53,496 nucleotides of DNA from Rhodopirellula europaea 6C (GCF_000338295.1 NZ_ANMO01000130.1:1-53496), one strand, 5' to 3'. Positions 35,168 to 44,362 are shown, numbered from the stretch's first letter. Made by a program: numbers and translations. Notes: generated from the sequence alone by a model not told the origin.

Positions 35168-36569
35168 TCGACATCGACGGACGTTGCGCCGGTCGTTGAC
35201 GCTGGTTGCTATTGCAGCGATCTCCTCGCAAATTTCATGTGATGCGAGATTGGAACCGAACTCGCCTTCGGAATTAACGGAGGTCCATTCAGAGGTCCAG
35301 CAAACAGAATCGACCGCCGAAGTCTTCAGCGACGATCGACCGGACCTATCCGTGCCTCGACCGGATTTTGTTGAACCCGCGATGTCAGTCGATGTCACTG
35401 CGTCGCGGGAGCTGGCGGAACAGGCGCTCGCCGATGGACGGATCGAGGAAGCCTACGATCATGCACGCGCCGCCTACCGACATGGCGGCGATGATCCATT
35501 AGTGATGTTCGTCATGGCTCGGGTCTTGGGCGAGCGGCATCGATTCGAGGAAGCCATTGCGATCTTGGATTCGGTTGCCTTGCGTGATCCCCAAGCGAGG
35601 TTACCCACCCTCGGTCAAACGGCGCAGTGGATGGTTCTAAAAGGAGATTGGAACCAAGCTGAAAAACGGTACAAGGCGATCCTGGATGAGGTGCCTGGCA
35701 TCGCGATGGTGCATGAGGAAATCGCCCAGCTGTATCTTCGCCAAGGTCGTCGCCATGATGCCGCGTCCCACATCCGACAGCTTTGTCAGTCGGGCACCGT
35801 GAAGGAGCACTGGATGCTTGAATTACTTTCAATCTCGGATGCCCCATTCCCGATGAACGGCAGCGAAGAAGATGAACCCATTGGTGTTCTAGGAACAGCA
35901 CAGGATTTAGTAGCGAATGACTCGCGTAAGGAAGCGATCAAGACGTTGATCAATTCGTCGGGAGAACCATCGGATCTGGAAAAGTCTTTGCTTGGTCGAT
36001 TGCTGGCTTTGGAAGAAGACCAAGAGGCTCTGACACAGTGGTCCGAAGAAATGGTTCTCACCAATGAATCCAACGCGGACGCTTGGTTTGCGACCGCGAG
36101 CCTGCATCAGATGCGAGGTGAGCACGCAAAGGCGGTGACTTGTTTTTGCGAAGCCATTTTGCGTGACGCAACCGATGATGTCGGGTATCAGCGTTTGAGT
36201 CAGTCATTGCAAGAACTAGCCATGGATGTGGAAGCCAAACGTGTCTCGGAACGAGCCAAGTTGATCCACCGAACCAAAATGATTGGAGATCAAATCAGGC
36301 AGTCAGCGGACGGAAAATACAAACCGGTCGTCGAACTGGTCGGGTTGCTTGAGCAATTGCATCGACGGGATGAATCATTGGCTTGGAATTCGATCGCCGT
36401 CGCCAATTCGGGCCGTCCAAAGAACGAAGTCCAACAAGCGATCTTGGAAATCAATGAACAACGCTTGCGTCACTTGGAATCGGAATCGTTTGAGATCGAT
36501 CCTTCTTTCGTAATATGTGGGTTGGACCTAAATGACTTTCCAAACGTGGCAGATTGGTTGATGTCTTGA
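35160..36569 (+). CDS. TPR-repeat lipoprotein coupled to the cytochrome
   Basis: A 469-residue protein. A basic start and hydrophobic LTLVAIAAISSQISC suggest a lipoprotein signal with Cys27. Residues about 80-400 contain tetratricopeptide-type helical pairs: ELAEQALADGRIEEAYDHARAAY, VMARVLGERHRFEEAIAILDSV, WMVLKGDWNQAEKRYKAIL, IAQLYLRQGRRHDAASHI and WFATASLHQMRGEHAKAVTCFCEAI. TPR arrays bind other proteins, and here the obvious partner is the cytochrome from the overlapping upstream gene. The last 100 bp overlap, tail to tail, the acyltransferase gene on the other strand. Confidence 0.85.
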   Translation: MSDRHRRTLRRSLTLVAIAAISSQISCDARLEPNSPSELTEVHSEVQQTESTAEVFSDDRPDLSVPRPDFVEPAMSVDVTASRELAEQALADGRIEEAYDHARAAYRHGGDDPLVMFVMARVLGERHRFEEAIAILDSVALRDPQARLPTLGQTAQWMVLKGDWNQAEKRYKAILDEVPGIAMVHEEIAQLYLRQGRRHDAASHIRQLCQSGTVKEHWMLELLSISDAPFPMNGSEEDEPIGVLGTAQDLVANDSRKEAIKTLINSSGEPSDLEKSLLGRLLALEEDQEALTQWSEEMVLTNESNADAWFATASLHQMRGEHAKAVTCFCEAILRDATDDVGYQRLSQSLQELAMDVEAKRVSERAKLIHRTKMIGDQIRQSADGKYKPVVELVGLLEQLHRRDESLAWNSIAVANSGRPKNEVQQAILEINEQRLRHLESESFEIDPSFVICGLDLNDFPNVADWLMS

Positions 36570-37972
36570 CGTTTCAACCATGCTCGCCAGTTGCTGGCGT
36601 ATGTTTGGAGGAATTGGTCGGTGGTGGCTGCGTCCCAGGCTTGGCGATTCCAGGAGGCGGAGATGCAGATCTGGCCCCAATTGATGCAGATGCCCAGAGC
36701 GATATTGGTTCCCTCCCGTGCTGGGGGCGATCCGAGCGCGTTTCGAAGGTAAGCATCGCCGATCTGGAGTTGTCCATCCGATTCTGGAAAGAACTTCTTC
36801 ATTCCTCGCGAAAGATCACCGGTGTAGGTGAGCACGCTGGTGGTCATGTGACGACTTTTATCGATCACCCACCGCATGAAACGTGGGTGTTGAACCGCCG
36901 CAGCCAAACCATCCAGAAAATCCATGTGCACGCGGGTTTCCTTGATTGCCACCACTTCGTCCGCGACGCTTGAAACGAGTTGCTCAATATCCTGGCATTG
37001 GTCTTTGCGTCGTCCTAAGAAAGCGAAGCTGAGCCGATTGGTTGCGGGCAGATTCAAGTCTCTTCGAGATCGCAAATCGACCGGCATCATCACTCGGTAG
37101 CGAATCGCTTTGCCTCCGCCGTGGGTTTGTTCCCATTGCTCAAAGGTTTGGAACAGCATCGCGATGGCAAGGTCGTTGACTCGGATGGACGCGTTGCTGC
37201 AAGCTCTCTCAATCGAGGCTGATTCTTCCTTGCTGAACAGAACATGTCGCAAGGGTTGGCCGATTGCCTGCGACTCAATCTCTTTCTGGGTTGATGCAGA
37301 GCCAAACCCTCGGGGTTTGGAAAGAACGGCGGGACGTTGGAAGTGGAAGTAGTAGGCATTCCGAATTCGATCCCAAGTCGTCAACGAACGTTTGGGCGGT
37401 TTGGAAAGCAACTCGGAGAAGTCGTTTCGATCGCGAAGACGTTCTGGATTGGGCGCGGAACGCGAAGATTTTCGAGAGGTTTTTCCGCATTCTGGATCGC
37501 CCGTTGCCCGCGCGTAACGCGTGAGGGTCCCAACAAGGACTTGCCGCATTCCCACGCCATCGCCACAAGCATGATGCAGTTGGACATAGAGGCGACTGCC
37601 GGTTTCCTCGGGAACGTACCAGAAGCGACATCCCGACTCACGAAACAAATCGAAGGGTTGAGTCTGGGGATTGTCAGCGGGGCCGGTGGTCAATGGCAGG
37701 TCATCGTTGGTCAGTACCTGCGGTGCCAGATCTGGATCAAAATGCCAAAAAAATCGCTCGCCTTCACGCACCAGTTTGCAAGCGAGCAACGGGTGATCTT
37801 TCACCGTCTCGTCCAACGCGTTCTGCAAGACGGGTAGCTGCAACGGCGTCGAGAATTGCAGCTCGATCAACATGGCGATCGGACAAGACTCTTTTTCATC
37901 CAGGACGAAAAAGGTTTCCAGTGGCGTCAGCGGCAAAGGAAACAGCGGCTCGTCTGATTCCTGTGCAGGCAT
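36470..37972 (-). CDS. Condensation-superfamily acyltransferase
   Basis: A 500-residue protein of the CoA-dependent acyltransferase / NRPS condensation superfamily, most like the stand-alone PapA and wax-ester-synthase-type enzymes. The active-site motif HHACGDG (His133-Gly139, with His134 as expected base) is intact. LTPLETFFVLDEKES and ALDETVKDHPLLACKL form the first half. The bridge region includes YRVMMPVDLRSRRDLNLPATNRLSF. Such enzymes transfer acyl groups from CoA or a carrier protein to an alcohol or amine. No PKS, NRPS or carrier gene is nearby. The end of the protein (INQSATFGKSFRS and on) lies in the 100-bp overlap with the TPR gene and may be a non-conserved tail. Confidence 0.8.
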   Translation of the reverse strand: MPAQESDEPLFPLPLTPLETFFVLDEKESCPIAMLIELQFSTPLQLPVLQNALDETVKDHPLLACKLVREGERFFWHFDPDLAPQVLTNDDLPLTTGPADNPQTQPFDLFRESGCRFWYVPEETGSRLYVQLHHACGDGVGMRQVLVGTLTRYARATGDPECGKTSRKSSRSAPNPERLRDRNDFSELLSKPPKRSLTTWDRIRNAYYFHFQRPAVLSKPRGFGSASTQKEIESQAIGQPLRHVLFSKEESASIERACSNASIRVNDLAIAMLFQTFEQWEQTHGGGKAIRYRVMMPVDLRSRRDLNLPATNRLSFAFLGRRKDQCQDIEQLVSSVADEVVAIKETRVHMDFLDGLAAAVQHPRFMRWVIDKSRHMTTSVLTYTGDLSRGMKKFFPESDGQLQIGDAYLRNALGSPPAREGTNIALGICINWGQICISASWNRQAWDAATTDQFLQTYASNWRAWLKRQDINQSATFGKSFRSNPHITKEGSISNDSDSK

Positions 37973-38069
37973 TTTGGAAACTCAAGCGTCAAAGAAAAGG
38001 GAGCGCGTCGCTCTCGAGAACAGGCTAATCCGCCGATGACAAAATGCAATTTGGGAACGACACGGGCTC

Positions 38070-38822
38070 TCAGAGCAAGTCTCGCAAACTGGTCATCGCA
38101 AGAGGTTCTTTGGTTGCAAACGGCTCGCCGTACTGGCGATCGATCAAACGACCCCAGTAAGCCGCATCGTCTCGGAATCGATCGGTCAGGCTTGGAGGGC
38201 CCGGGTCGCGACCGGTGATGAACTGGCTTTCGTAAGCACGAATCGATTCGAGTTTGCGGTCCCACTGTTCAGAGATATCGACGATCCAGCTGGGTTGCAC
38301 CGCCAAACGCAGGTGAATGCAAAAGTAATAGTAAATCCGCTGGGGATGATGCCGCGGACCCGGCATCGCCGTTTTGCTGAGTTTGGAATGAAACCGTGCC
38401 GCTTCGACCAGCTGAGTCGCAGCAACGTGATCTGGATGAGCGTCTTCGTGGTAGGGTGCGAACAACCATCGCGGTCGCAAACACCGAACGAAAGAAGCAA
38501 TGTGTTCTCGAGCGGGTAGGGTGGCTTCGACGGCTCGGTTGGTTAACCCGGCGTTGCCCCGCCAAGTCAACTTCGTGATCTCCGTTGCTCGGGCCGTTTC
38601 ACGCTTTCGGATCTCGAGGCTGCCATGGGGTGTCGGTTCGCCACTGGTCAGGTCCAACACTCCGACTCGCATGCCTTCGTCGATCATTCGCATGATCGTT
38701 CCACCCATGCCCAACTCCGCATCGTCGGGATGAGGGGCGACGACCAAAAAATCGAGTGGTTCGATCTTGTCGGGATCAGGATAGGGATCAGAGTCCGTGA
38801 ACACGGAGGAAGTGACGGTCAT
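38070..38822 (-). CDS. bshB1: PIG-L deacetylase, BshB1-like
   Basis: A 250-residue zinc hydrolase of the LmbE/PIG-L family from the ATG at 38822. The metal motifs are APHPDDAELGMGG (His31, Asp34) and EDAHPDHVAAT (His129-His132). The stretch DLTSGEPTPHGSLEIRKRE, with RGNAGLTNRAVEAT and then RHHPQRIYYYFCIH, and the end YGEPFATKEPLAM, are characteristic of BshB1. That enzyme removes acetyl from GlcNAc-malate in bacillithiol synthesis. The ATG overlaps the stop of the upstream PQQ-type gene by 4 bp. No other bacillithiol gene (bshA, bshC) is in the window, so its use in this organism is inferred from family. Confidence 0.83.
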   Translation of the reverse strand: MTVTSSVFTDSDPYPDPDKIEPLDFLVVAPHPDDAELGMGGTIMRMIDEGMRVGVLDLTSGEPTPHGSLEIRKRETARATEITKLTWRGNAGLTNRAVEATLPAREHIASFVRCLRPRWLFAPYHEDAHPDHVAATQLVEAARFHSKLSKTAMPGPRHHPQRIYYYFCIHLRLAVQPSWIVDISEQWDRKLESIRAYESQFITGRDPGPPSLTDRFRDDAAYWGRLIDRQYGEPFATKEPLAMTSLRDLL

Positions 38823-40558
38823 CGTTGAGGTAGCTCCAATGCAATGGCTTGATGAGCGTTGCGTACGAGAATGAGGTTGTCGACCACGGTAGGGATGTTC
38901 CACGTCTTGTGTTGCAAAGCTGGAATGCGGATCAACTCTCGGTAGTCATCGGGATCGGCGGCAACCAGCACGACCTCTCCTTCTTCTCCTTGCACCACCA
39001 AGACGTCTTCGACCAAAACGGCTTGCCCTTGTCCGAGCCGATCTCGACGTGATTGCTCCCACAGTCGCTCGCCGGATTCAATGTCAACCGCTTGCAAGGC
39101 ACCGTTGCTCAATCCGTAAGCGACACCGTTTCGAACCAAAGTGTGATTGAATTTGGTTTTCAAAACTCGTGACGAATGCCAAAGCTCCTCGGCAATGAAC
39201 GTCTCCTTCTCGGAGGAGGCATCGTCGGCGTTCGTCGCGTTGTCGACCCGAGTGACTTGAATCAACGAGCTTCCACCACCGTAGCCCTTGCCGATCAGAA
39301 ATTGATTTTCACCGGCTGGCATTGCCGCGGCGCAGTTGGCACCCGAGTTGGATTTGCCTTCCCAGGGGAACGACCAAAGGACTTCGCCCGATTCAATGTC
39401 ATGTCCGGTGATGTCGGCTTCGTTGACAGATACGATTTGTCGTTTGCCGCCAAGGGTCATGGTCATCGCCGAAGCATAACTGATTTGCTGGTCACCGCTT
39501 CGCCAAACGGTTTCGCCGGTTGCCGGATCCAAAGCGATCAACGAACGTCCTTCATCCGACGCCGATGCGGGACCACCGAGCGGGAGCACGCAGAGGTTGT
39601 CGACAATCAATGGTGAACCAGAGCGACCCCATGAGATCGCTTGTTCCGATTCTTCGATGGTCCACCCTGCGATTTCAATCAGGTCACGTTTCCAAAGGAC
39701 TTCGCCATCGGTCAATTGCAAGCACCAAACGGTTCCCGTGGCACCCTGGGCGTAGACTCTGCCGGGTGACAATTCGGTCGCCGGAATAATCGCGGGTGTC
39801 GAACGTGGGCCACCTCCGCCGAGTGCCTGAAAGTGAATCGCCTCATGTTCGACCAACCACAGCAATTGCCCATCCGAAAGTCGATAGGCGGTGACGCACT
39901 CCATTTCACCACGTTGTTCCAAGGTCACCGCGATGCCGTCAGCGACCGCAAACGATGACCATCCTTCGCCGATGCCGATGTCCCATCGCCGAGTGATTTC
40001 GTCGACTGAGTTTGGAATCTCAAATTCGCGTTCTGGCATCACTCCCGTGCGATCGTTTCCCAGAAACTCCAACCATGAACCTTCTTCGGTTGAGCTCTGT
40101 GCTTCCACCGCGAGCTCACCTGAGTCGGATTCGGCCAATGGGGTGACTTTCAAAGCAGGGGTCTTGTTGTTTCCGAACCGCCACGAGAACCGAGGAACCA
40201 TTTCGCCCGAAAAACTTTCGAACCGGAGAAGCGTGCCCCCTGCGACAATGAGTGCCAAACAAGAAGCCGGAACCAGCCACGCTTTCGCGGCGGCTGAACT
40301 GGCTCGTTGCAGTTGATACAACACGAATAGCAACGCGATTCCGCCGGCCGCCAGGCTTTGCAGCAGAGCTTTTTGATAGTCGGTTTCGTGGGCTCGGGAC
40401 TGAATCATCCCGACGACGATGATGCCTGCGATCAGGGCGACCAAAGCCTTCAGCACATGGCGGCGGACGGCGGTTACTTTAGTAGGCACGGTTTTCGCGG
40501 GTTCGAAACCTGTTGGTTCAGAATCCGAGGGTGTCGAATCGGGAGGAGTCACGGTCAT
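38819..40558 (-). CDS. Membrane-anchored PQQ-type beta-propeller protein
   Basis: A 579-residue protein. Three TM segments are seen in the first 120 residues (VLKALVALIAGIIVVGMI, SLAAGGIALLFVLYQL, AWLVPASCLALIVAGGTLL). The rest is a PQQ-like propeller with repeats of the GEVLW and LIALDPATGETVWR kind: YRLSDGQLLWLVEH, LQLTDGEVLWKRDL, HDIESGEVLWSFPW and VDIESGERLWEQSR. It lacks signs of a PQQ dehydrogenase active site and probably binds proteins in the manner of BamB-like or planctomycete PQQ-repeat proteins. Translational coupling with the BshB1-like gene is unusual. It is divergent from the phosphoesterase gene, with only 26 bp between the starts. Confidence 0.83.
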   Translation of the reverse strand: MTVTPPDSTPSDSEPTGFEPAKTVPTKVTAVRRHVLKALVALIAGIIVVGMIQSRAHETDYQKALLQSLAAGGIALLFVLYQLQRASSAAAKAWLVPASCLALIVAGGTLLRFESFSGEMVPRFSWRFGNNKTPALKVTPLAESDSGELAVEAQSSTEEGSWLEFLGNDRTGVMPEREFEIPNSVDEITRRWDIGIGEGWSSFAVADGIAVTLEQRGEMECVTAYRLSDGQLLWLVEHEAIHFQALGGGGPRSTPAIIPATELSPGRVYAQGATGTVWCLQLTDGEVLWKRDLIEIAGWTIEESEQAISWGRSGSPLIVDNLCVLPLGGPASASDEGRSLIALDPATGETVWRSGDQQISYASAMTMTLGGKRQIVSVNEADITGHDIESGEVLWSFPWEGKSNSGANCAAAMPAGENQFLIGKGYGGGSSLIQVTRVDNATNADDASSEKETFIAEELWHSSRVLKTKFNHTLVRNGVAYGLSNGALQAVDIESGERLWEQSRRDRLGQGQAVLVEDVLVVQGEEGEVVLVAADPDDYRELIRIPALQHKTWNIPTVVDNLILVRNAHQAIALELPQR

Positions 40559-40584
40559 GGTCGACCAAACACTGCGAGAGAGAA

Positions 40585-41493
40585 ATGTTGAAGCGTAGGA
40601 AAAAACAACTATCGGAGAACGGTAACACGCCGCCCAGGTTGGCGGAATTAGTTCCCGAGTCTGATCCTACCGATCCGCTTCAACTGGCGTTCATCTCGGA
40701 TCTGCATCTGTTCAGTTCACGCTGCAATTATGAGCGGCATGAAGCGACAATTCGGCGGGCGGTGGAGGCCTCGGACGTCTGCGTTTGGGGCGGAGATCTG
40801 TTCGACTTTTGCTGGAGTCGGATCGGTGGCGGCGATGTGTCTCGCAATGCCGCGATCGATTGGTTGGAAGCCTGGCGAGCCGAATTTCCGGAGAAGACGT
40901 TCGTTTATCTCACCGGCAATCACGACGCCCAAGCGGCTTTTCGCGAGTCGCTGGATCAGTGGGCTCGTCCGCACACTCAGCCCGAAAACTTGTCACCGAG
41001 CGATACCAATGGGGACAACTCGGACTCGACGGGGGCAGCTCAGCACGTTCGGCTGCCGATGCGACCGGGTTCCGTCTATGTGGGATTGGATGCGATTCGT
41101 CTGGCCGACACATTGATGGTCCACGGCGACGTGATCGAGGGTGGTCGCAATTCTGTCGGACTGGATCAATATCGAAACCGTTGGGCTCACGAACCAGCCA
41201 CCTCGCCGGCCAATCTACAAAACGGTTTGTACGACGCTGCGGTGACCGCGCGATTGCATTTGGCCGCGGCGGGAGTGGCACATCGTCGCCGGTCGACTTG
41301 TTTGCGCTTGCTTCACTGGGCGAGGCAACAACCTGATTGGATGCACCACAACATTGGCCAAGTCGTGTTTGGTCACACCCATCGGTGCCTCCGTGGTGTC
41401 CATGTCGCTGGAATCGACTTTTACAACGCCGGCGCCGCGGTCAAACACGTGAAATTTGAACCCGTGGTTCTGCCGTTTTCGGTCAGTGTTTGA
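40585..41493 (+). CDS. Calcineurin-like metallophosphoesterase (LpxH-like)
   Basis: A 302-residue protein. The phosphoesterase motifs are in order: ISDLHLF (Asp39, His41), GGDLFDF (Asp71), GNHD (112-114 Asn-His-Asp), MVHGDVIEGG and GHTHR near residue 260. This set fits the UDP-2,3-diacylglucosamine hydrolase (LpxH) branch, which releases UMP in lipid A synthesis, but other UDP-sugar or nucleotide phosphatases share it. An insertion after GNHD (about residues 130-160) is Asp/Ser-rich and poorly conserved. GAGAG just before the ATG at 40585 is the ribosome-binding site. The longer frame from 40513 would overlap the divergent gene. Confidence 0.82.
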   Translation: MLKRRKKQLSENGNTPPRLAELVPESDPTDPLQLAFISDLHLFSSRCNYERHEATIRRAVEASDVCVWGGDLFDFCWSRIGGGDVSRNAAIDWLEAWRAEFPEKTFVYLTGNHDAQAAFRESLDQWARPHTQPENLSPSDTNGDNSDSTGAAQHVRLPMRPGSVYVGLDAIRLADTLMVHGDVIEGGRNSVGLDQYRNRWAHEPATSPANLQNGLYDAAVTARLHLAAAGVAHRRRSTCLRLLHWARQQPDWMHHNIGQVVFGHTHRCLRGVHVAGIDFYNAGAAVKHVKFEPVVLPFSVSV

Positions 41494-41608
41494 GTGACTC
41501 ATACGTTCGTTTATGGCATTCACCGCACTGCTAATGCTTCACGGAGGAAATCTAACCTTCCTTCGAGAACGTCACAGTCAAGTCGTTTCATTGTCACCAT
41601 TAGTTGAG

Positions 41609-41626
41609 ATACACTGCAGCGTATCA
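41609..41626. promoter_or_regulatory. Near-palindromic site upstream of the ATP-grasp operon
   Basis: GATACACTGCAGCGTATC is an inverted repeat with one mismatched pair out of nine. It sits in the 247-bp space before the ATP-grasp gene (ATG at 41741), so it could be an operator for the cluster. No regulator gene is adjacent. A second hairpin, CCGCCGATTTTTCGGTGG, follows at about 41656-41673. Confidence 0.35.
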
Positions 41627-41740
41627 GTCAGAGGCGGACTGGCCGTGAACCCCCGCCGATTTTTCGGTGGTTGAGAGGGATGAGTGTCGTCGTGTTTACT
41701 CTGTAGGCCGGTTTCGCGAACGCGACCGGTAGATTGCTCC

Positions 41741-43300
41741 ATGCAAAATCACCCACAACAAACTCAGTCGCCGCTGGCTCAGGCGCAAGCCGGTCAGTCG
41801 CAGAACGGACAAATGCAATCCCAATCGGGAACGGTTCCGTGTTTGCCCGGCTACGAAACCGGATCTTTCTTTGACGAAGTGGTGGATCAAGACTCGTTTG
41901 CGCGGCCCGATGCGGTCGCGTTGGTGGATCTGATCAATCGTTTGCCACCGGGTGAATTGAATCGTCGACAGTTGGCGATCGAACGGTCGCTGTACCAGAT
42001 GGGCATCACGTTCACGGTTTACAGTGACTCAGCGGGCACCGAGAAAATCATGCCCTTTGACATCGTTCCGCGAATCATCTCACCGGATGTTTGGACGCAT
42101 ATCGACACTGGTTTGAAACAGCGTATTCGGGCGCTGAACCGTTTTTTGTCGGACATCTACAACGAACGAAAGATTATCGAAGACGGCATCATCCCGGCAT
42201 CGATCGTGGATTCGTGCCCGGCATACTTGCCTCAGTGCAAAGGTCTGCGTCCGCCGCATGATGTTTGGTGCCATATCACCGGGACCGACTTGGTTCGCGA
42301 CAACGACGGGAACGTCTTTGTTCTGGAAGACAACCTGCGATGCCCGTCCGGCGTTTCGTACGTGTTGCAGAATCGCTCGGTGATGAAGCGGAACTTCCCG
42401 CAAGCCTTCACGGCATCGATGGTCCGCCCGGTCAGTGATTATCCCGCGCGGCTGTATCAGATGCTTCGCCGGATGGCACCGAGCCATATTGCCGATCCAA
42501 ATGTGGTCGTGCTGACACCGGGTGTCTACAACAGCGCCTACTACGAACACTCCTATCTGGCACACCAGATGGGCGTCGAGTTGGTGGAAGGACGTGACCT
42601 GTTGGTCAAAGACGATCGTGTCTACATGCGAACGACCGATGGACTTCAAGCGGTGGATGTGATCTATCGACGTGTGGATGACACTTTCCTCGACCCAAAA
42701 GTGTTCAATCCGAAATCGGTCTTGGGAGTTCCCGGGTTGATGTCGGCTTATCGTGCCGGCAATGTGGCACTCGCAAATGCACCGGGCACCGGTGTTGCTG
42801 ATGACAAGGTTGTCTACGCCTACGTGCCGGAGATGATTCAGTATTACTTGGGTGAAGAACCAATTCTTTCGAACGTGCCGACATACCTGTGCGATCGCGA
42901 AGAAGACCGCGCCTATGTGCTGGATCACTTGGACGAATTGGTTGTCAAAGCGGCTGGTGAATCGGGTGGCTATGGCATCTTGATCGGGCCGCATGCCACG
43001 CCAGAAGAACGTCAAGAATTCGCGGCGAAGATCATCGACAATCCACGCAATTACATCGCCCAACCGACGCTGCAATTGTCTCGGGTTCCGACAATGGTGG
43101 ACGATCACCTTGAAGGACGTCATGTCGATTTGCGTCCGTACATTCTTTGCGATGGCCCAGACGATGTGTGGGTTTTGCCCGGCGGTCTGACACGAGTGGC
43201 ACTCAAAAAGGGTTGCCTCGTCGTAAATTCATCCCAAGGTGGCGGTAGCAAAGACACTTGGGTGGTCGCACAGGCTGGTGAAACCATCGCGCGGGTCTAG
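41741..43300 (+). CDS. Circularly permuted ATP-grasp protein (DUF404/DUF407), module 1
   Basis: A 519-residue protein from the ATG at 41741 with a Gln-rich start of about 35 residues. Family blocks are SLYQMGITFTVYSDSAGTEKIMPFDIVPRIIS (one run), FLSDIYNERKIIEDG, ITGTDLVRDNDGNVFVLEDNLRCPSGVSY (Glu196, Asp197 and Asn198 as likely metal ligands), VELVEGRDLLVKDDRVYMRT and DELVVKAAGESGGYGILIGPHAT (Lys and Gly-rich ATP contacts). These are predicted amide-bond-forming ligases that activate a carboxylate with ATP; the product of this branch is unknown. The metal and nucleotide residues look intact, so this copy is probably active. It is the first gene of the 41.7-51.4 kb cluster, 111 bp before the alpha-E gene. 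Confidence 0.88.
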   Translation: MQNHPQQTQSPLAQAQAGQSQNGQMQSQSGTVPCLPGYETGSFFDEVVDQDSFARPDAVALVDLINRLPPGELNRRQLAIERSLYQMGITFTVYSDSAGTEKIMPFDIVPRIISPDVWTHIDTGLKQRIRALNRFLSDIYNERKIIEDGIIPASIVDSCPAYLPQCKGLRPPHDVWCHITGTDLVRDNDGNVFVLEDNLRCPSGVSYVLQNRSVMKRNFPQAFTASMVRPVSDYPARLYQMLRRMAPSHIADPNVVVLTPGVYNSAYYEHSYLAHQMGVELVEGRDLLVKDDRVYMRTTDGLQAVDVIYRRVDDTFLDPKVFNPKSVLGVPGLMSAYRAGNVALANAPGTGVADDKVVYAYVPEMIQYYLGEEPILSNVPTYLCDREEDRAYVLDHLDELVVKAAGESGGYGILIGPHATPEERQEFAAKIIDNPRNYIAQPTLQLSRVPTMVDDHLEGRHVDLRPYILCDGPDDVWVLPGGLTRVALKKGCLVVNSSQGGGSKDTWVVAQAGETIARV

Positions 43301-43411
43301 AACCGTTCGCAGGGTTTGTTTGGCCGCGATGGCTACTCTGCATTGATCCGCTTTCGCCATTTTCAATTCAATCGCGCAGTCGCTTTTCTTTTCATCGCTG
43401 ACACCACTGAT

Positions 43412-44362
43412 ATGCTTTCACGCGTTGCTGAATCCGTTTACTGGATGAGTCGCCAAGTGGAGCGTGCTGAGAATATCGCACGCTTCTTGGAGGTCACTCT
43501 GAACTTGATCTTGGATCAACCTGAGAACTTGGTTGATCCTTGGAGTCCGTTGGTGCAGGTCACCGCTGATGAGGAGTGGTTCGAAGAGAAATATGGCAAG
43601 CCTGACAGTCGCAACGTCGTTCAGTTCCTCGCGTTCGACGATGAGTATCCCAACAGCATGGTTTCCTGCTTGCGAGCGGCTCGCGAAAATGCTCGGGGCG
43701 TTCGTGAGACCTTGTCTTCGGAAGCGTTTGAACAACTCAACCAGTTTTATCACTTCGTTGGTGACGCTTCGCCCGCGGCGGCGATGGATCCGACCAGCCA
43801 GTTTTTTGATGACGTTCGAAAGCAAACGCTGCTTTGGAGCGGTGTGTTTGCCAGCACCATGGCCCAGGACAGTGGATGGCACTTCGCGAACTTAGGCCGC
43901 ATGCTTGAGCGAGCCGACAAGACGTCTCGAATTTTGGATGTGAAGTACTTCAATCTGCTGCCGAACTTGGCAGACGTTGGCACGGCGGTCGACGATTTGC
44001 AGTGGTCAGCATTGTTGCTGGCGATCAGCGGGTTCGAAGCCTATCGTCGCGATCACCATCAAATTGAAATTGAAAAGGTCGTTGATTTCTTTCTCTTCAA
44101 TCGCAGCTTTCCAAGATCGATTCACCACTGCATCGCATCAGCGAACTGGTCGCTCGGAGAAATCGAGCAGGCTTCCTCCAGCAATATGAATCGTACGGCG
44201 GGCCCCATTCTCGACGAACTGCAACATCGTTTAGCTCACACTCAAGTCGAAGAAGCGCTAGCGGGCGGCATGCACCAATTTGTTGATTCGGTTCAATCCG
44301 AAATCAATCGAATTGGTGAAGCTCTTGGACAAGACTATTTTCAAATTTCGGTGAATTCATGA
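43412..44362 (+). CDS. Alpha-E domain protein (DUF403), module 1
   Basis: A 316-residue, all-helical protein from the ATG at 43412. The opening MLSRVAESVYWMSRQVERAENIARFLEVTLNLIL (one run) is the signature of the alpha-E family, and GVFASTMAQDSGWHFANLGRMLERADKTSRILDVKYF and SANWSLGEIEQ are later conserved helices. Acidic and Arg side chains in repeated ERAxx patterns suggest a substrate-binding bundle. Alpha-E proteins occur nearly always beside or fused to circularly permuted ATP-grasp proteins and transglutaminases. Their biochemical role is unknown. The stop overlaps the start of the next gene by 4 bp. Confidence 0.88.
   Translation: MLSRVAESVYWMSRQVERAENIARFLEVTLNLILDQPENLVDPWSPLVQVTADEEWFEEKYGKPDSRNVVQFLAFDDEYPNSMVSCLRAARENARGVRETLSSEAFEQLNQFYHFVGDASPAAAMDPTSQFFDDVRKQTLLWSGVFASTMAQDSGWHFANLGRMLERADKTSRILDVKYFNLLPNLADVGTAVDDLQWSALLLAISGFEAYRRDHHQIEIEKVVDFFLFNRSFPRSIHHCIASANWSLGEIEQASSSNMNRTAGPILDELQHRLAHTQVEEALAGGMHQFVDSVQSEINRIGEALGQDYFQISVNS

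Noticed and set aside
42080-43123. 347-codon minus-strand ORF inside the ATP-grasp gene
   Set aside because: It is opposite a clearly conserved ATP-grasp protein. Long antisense frames are common in this GC-rich sequence.
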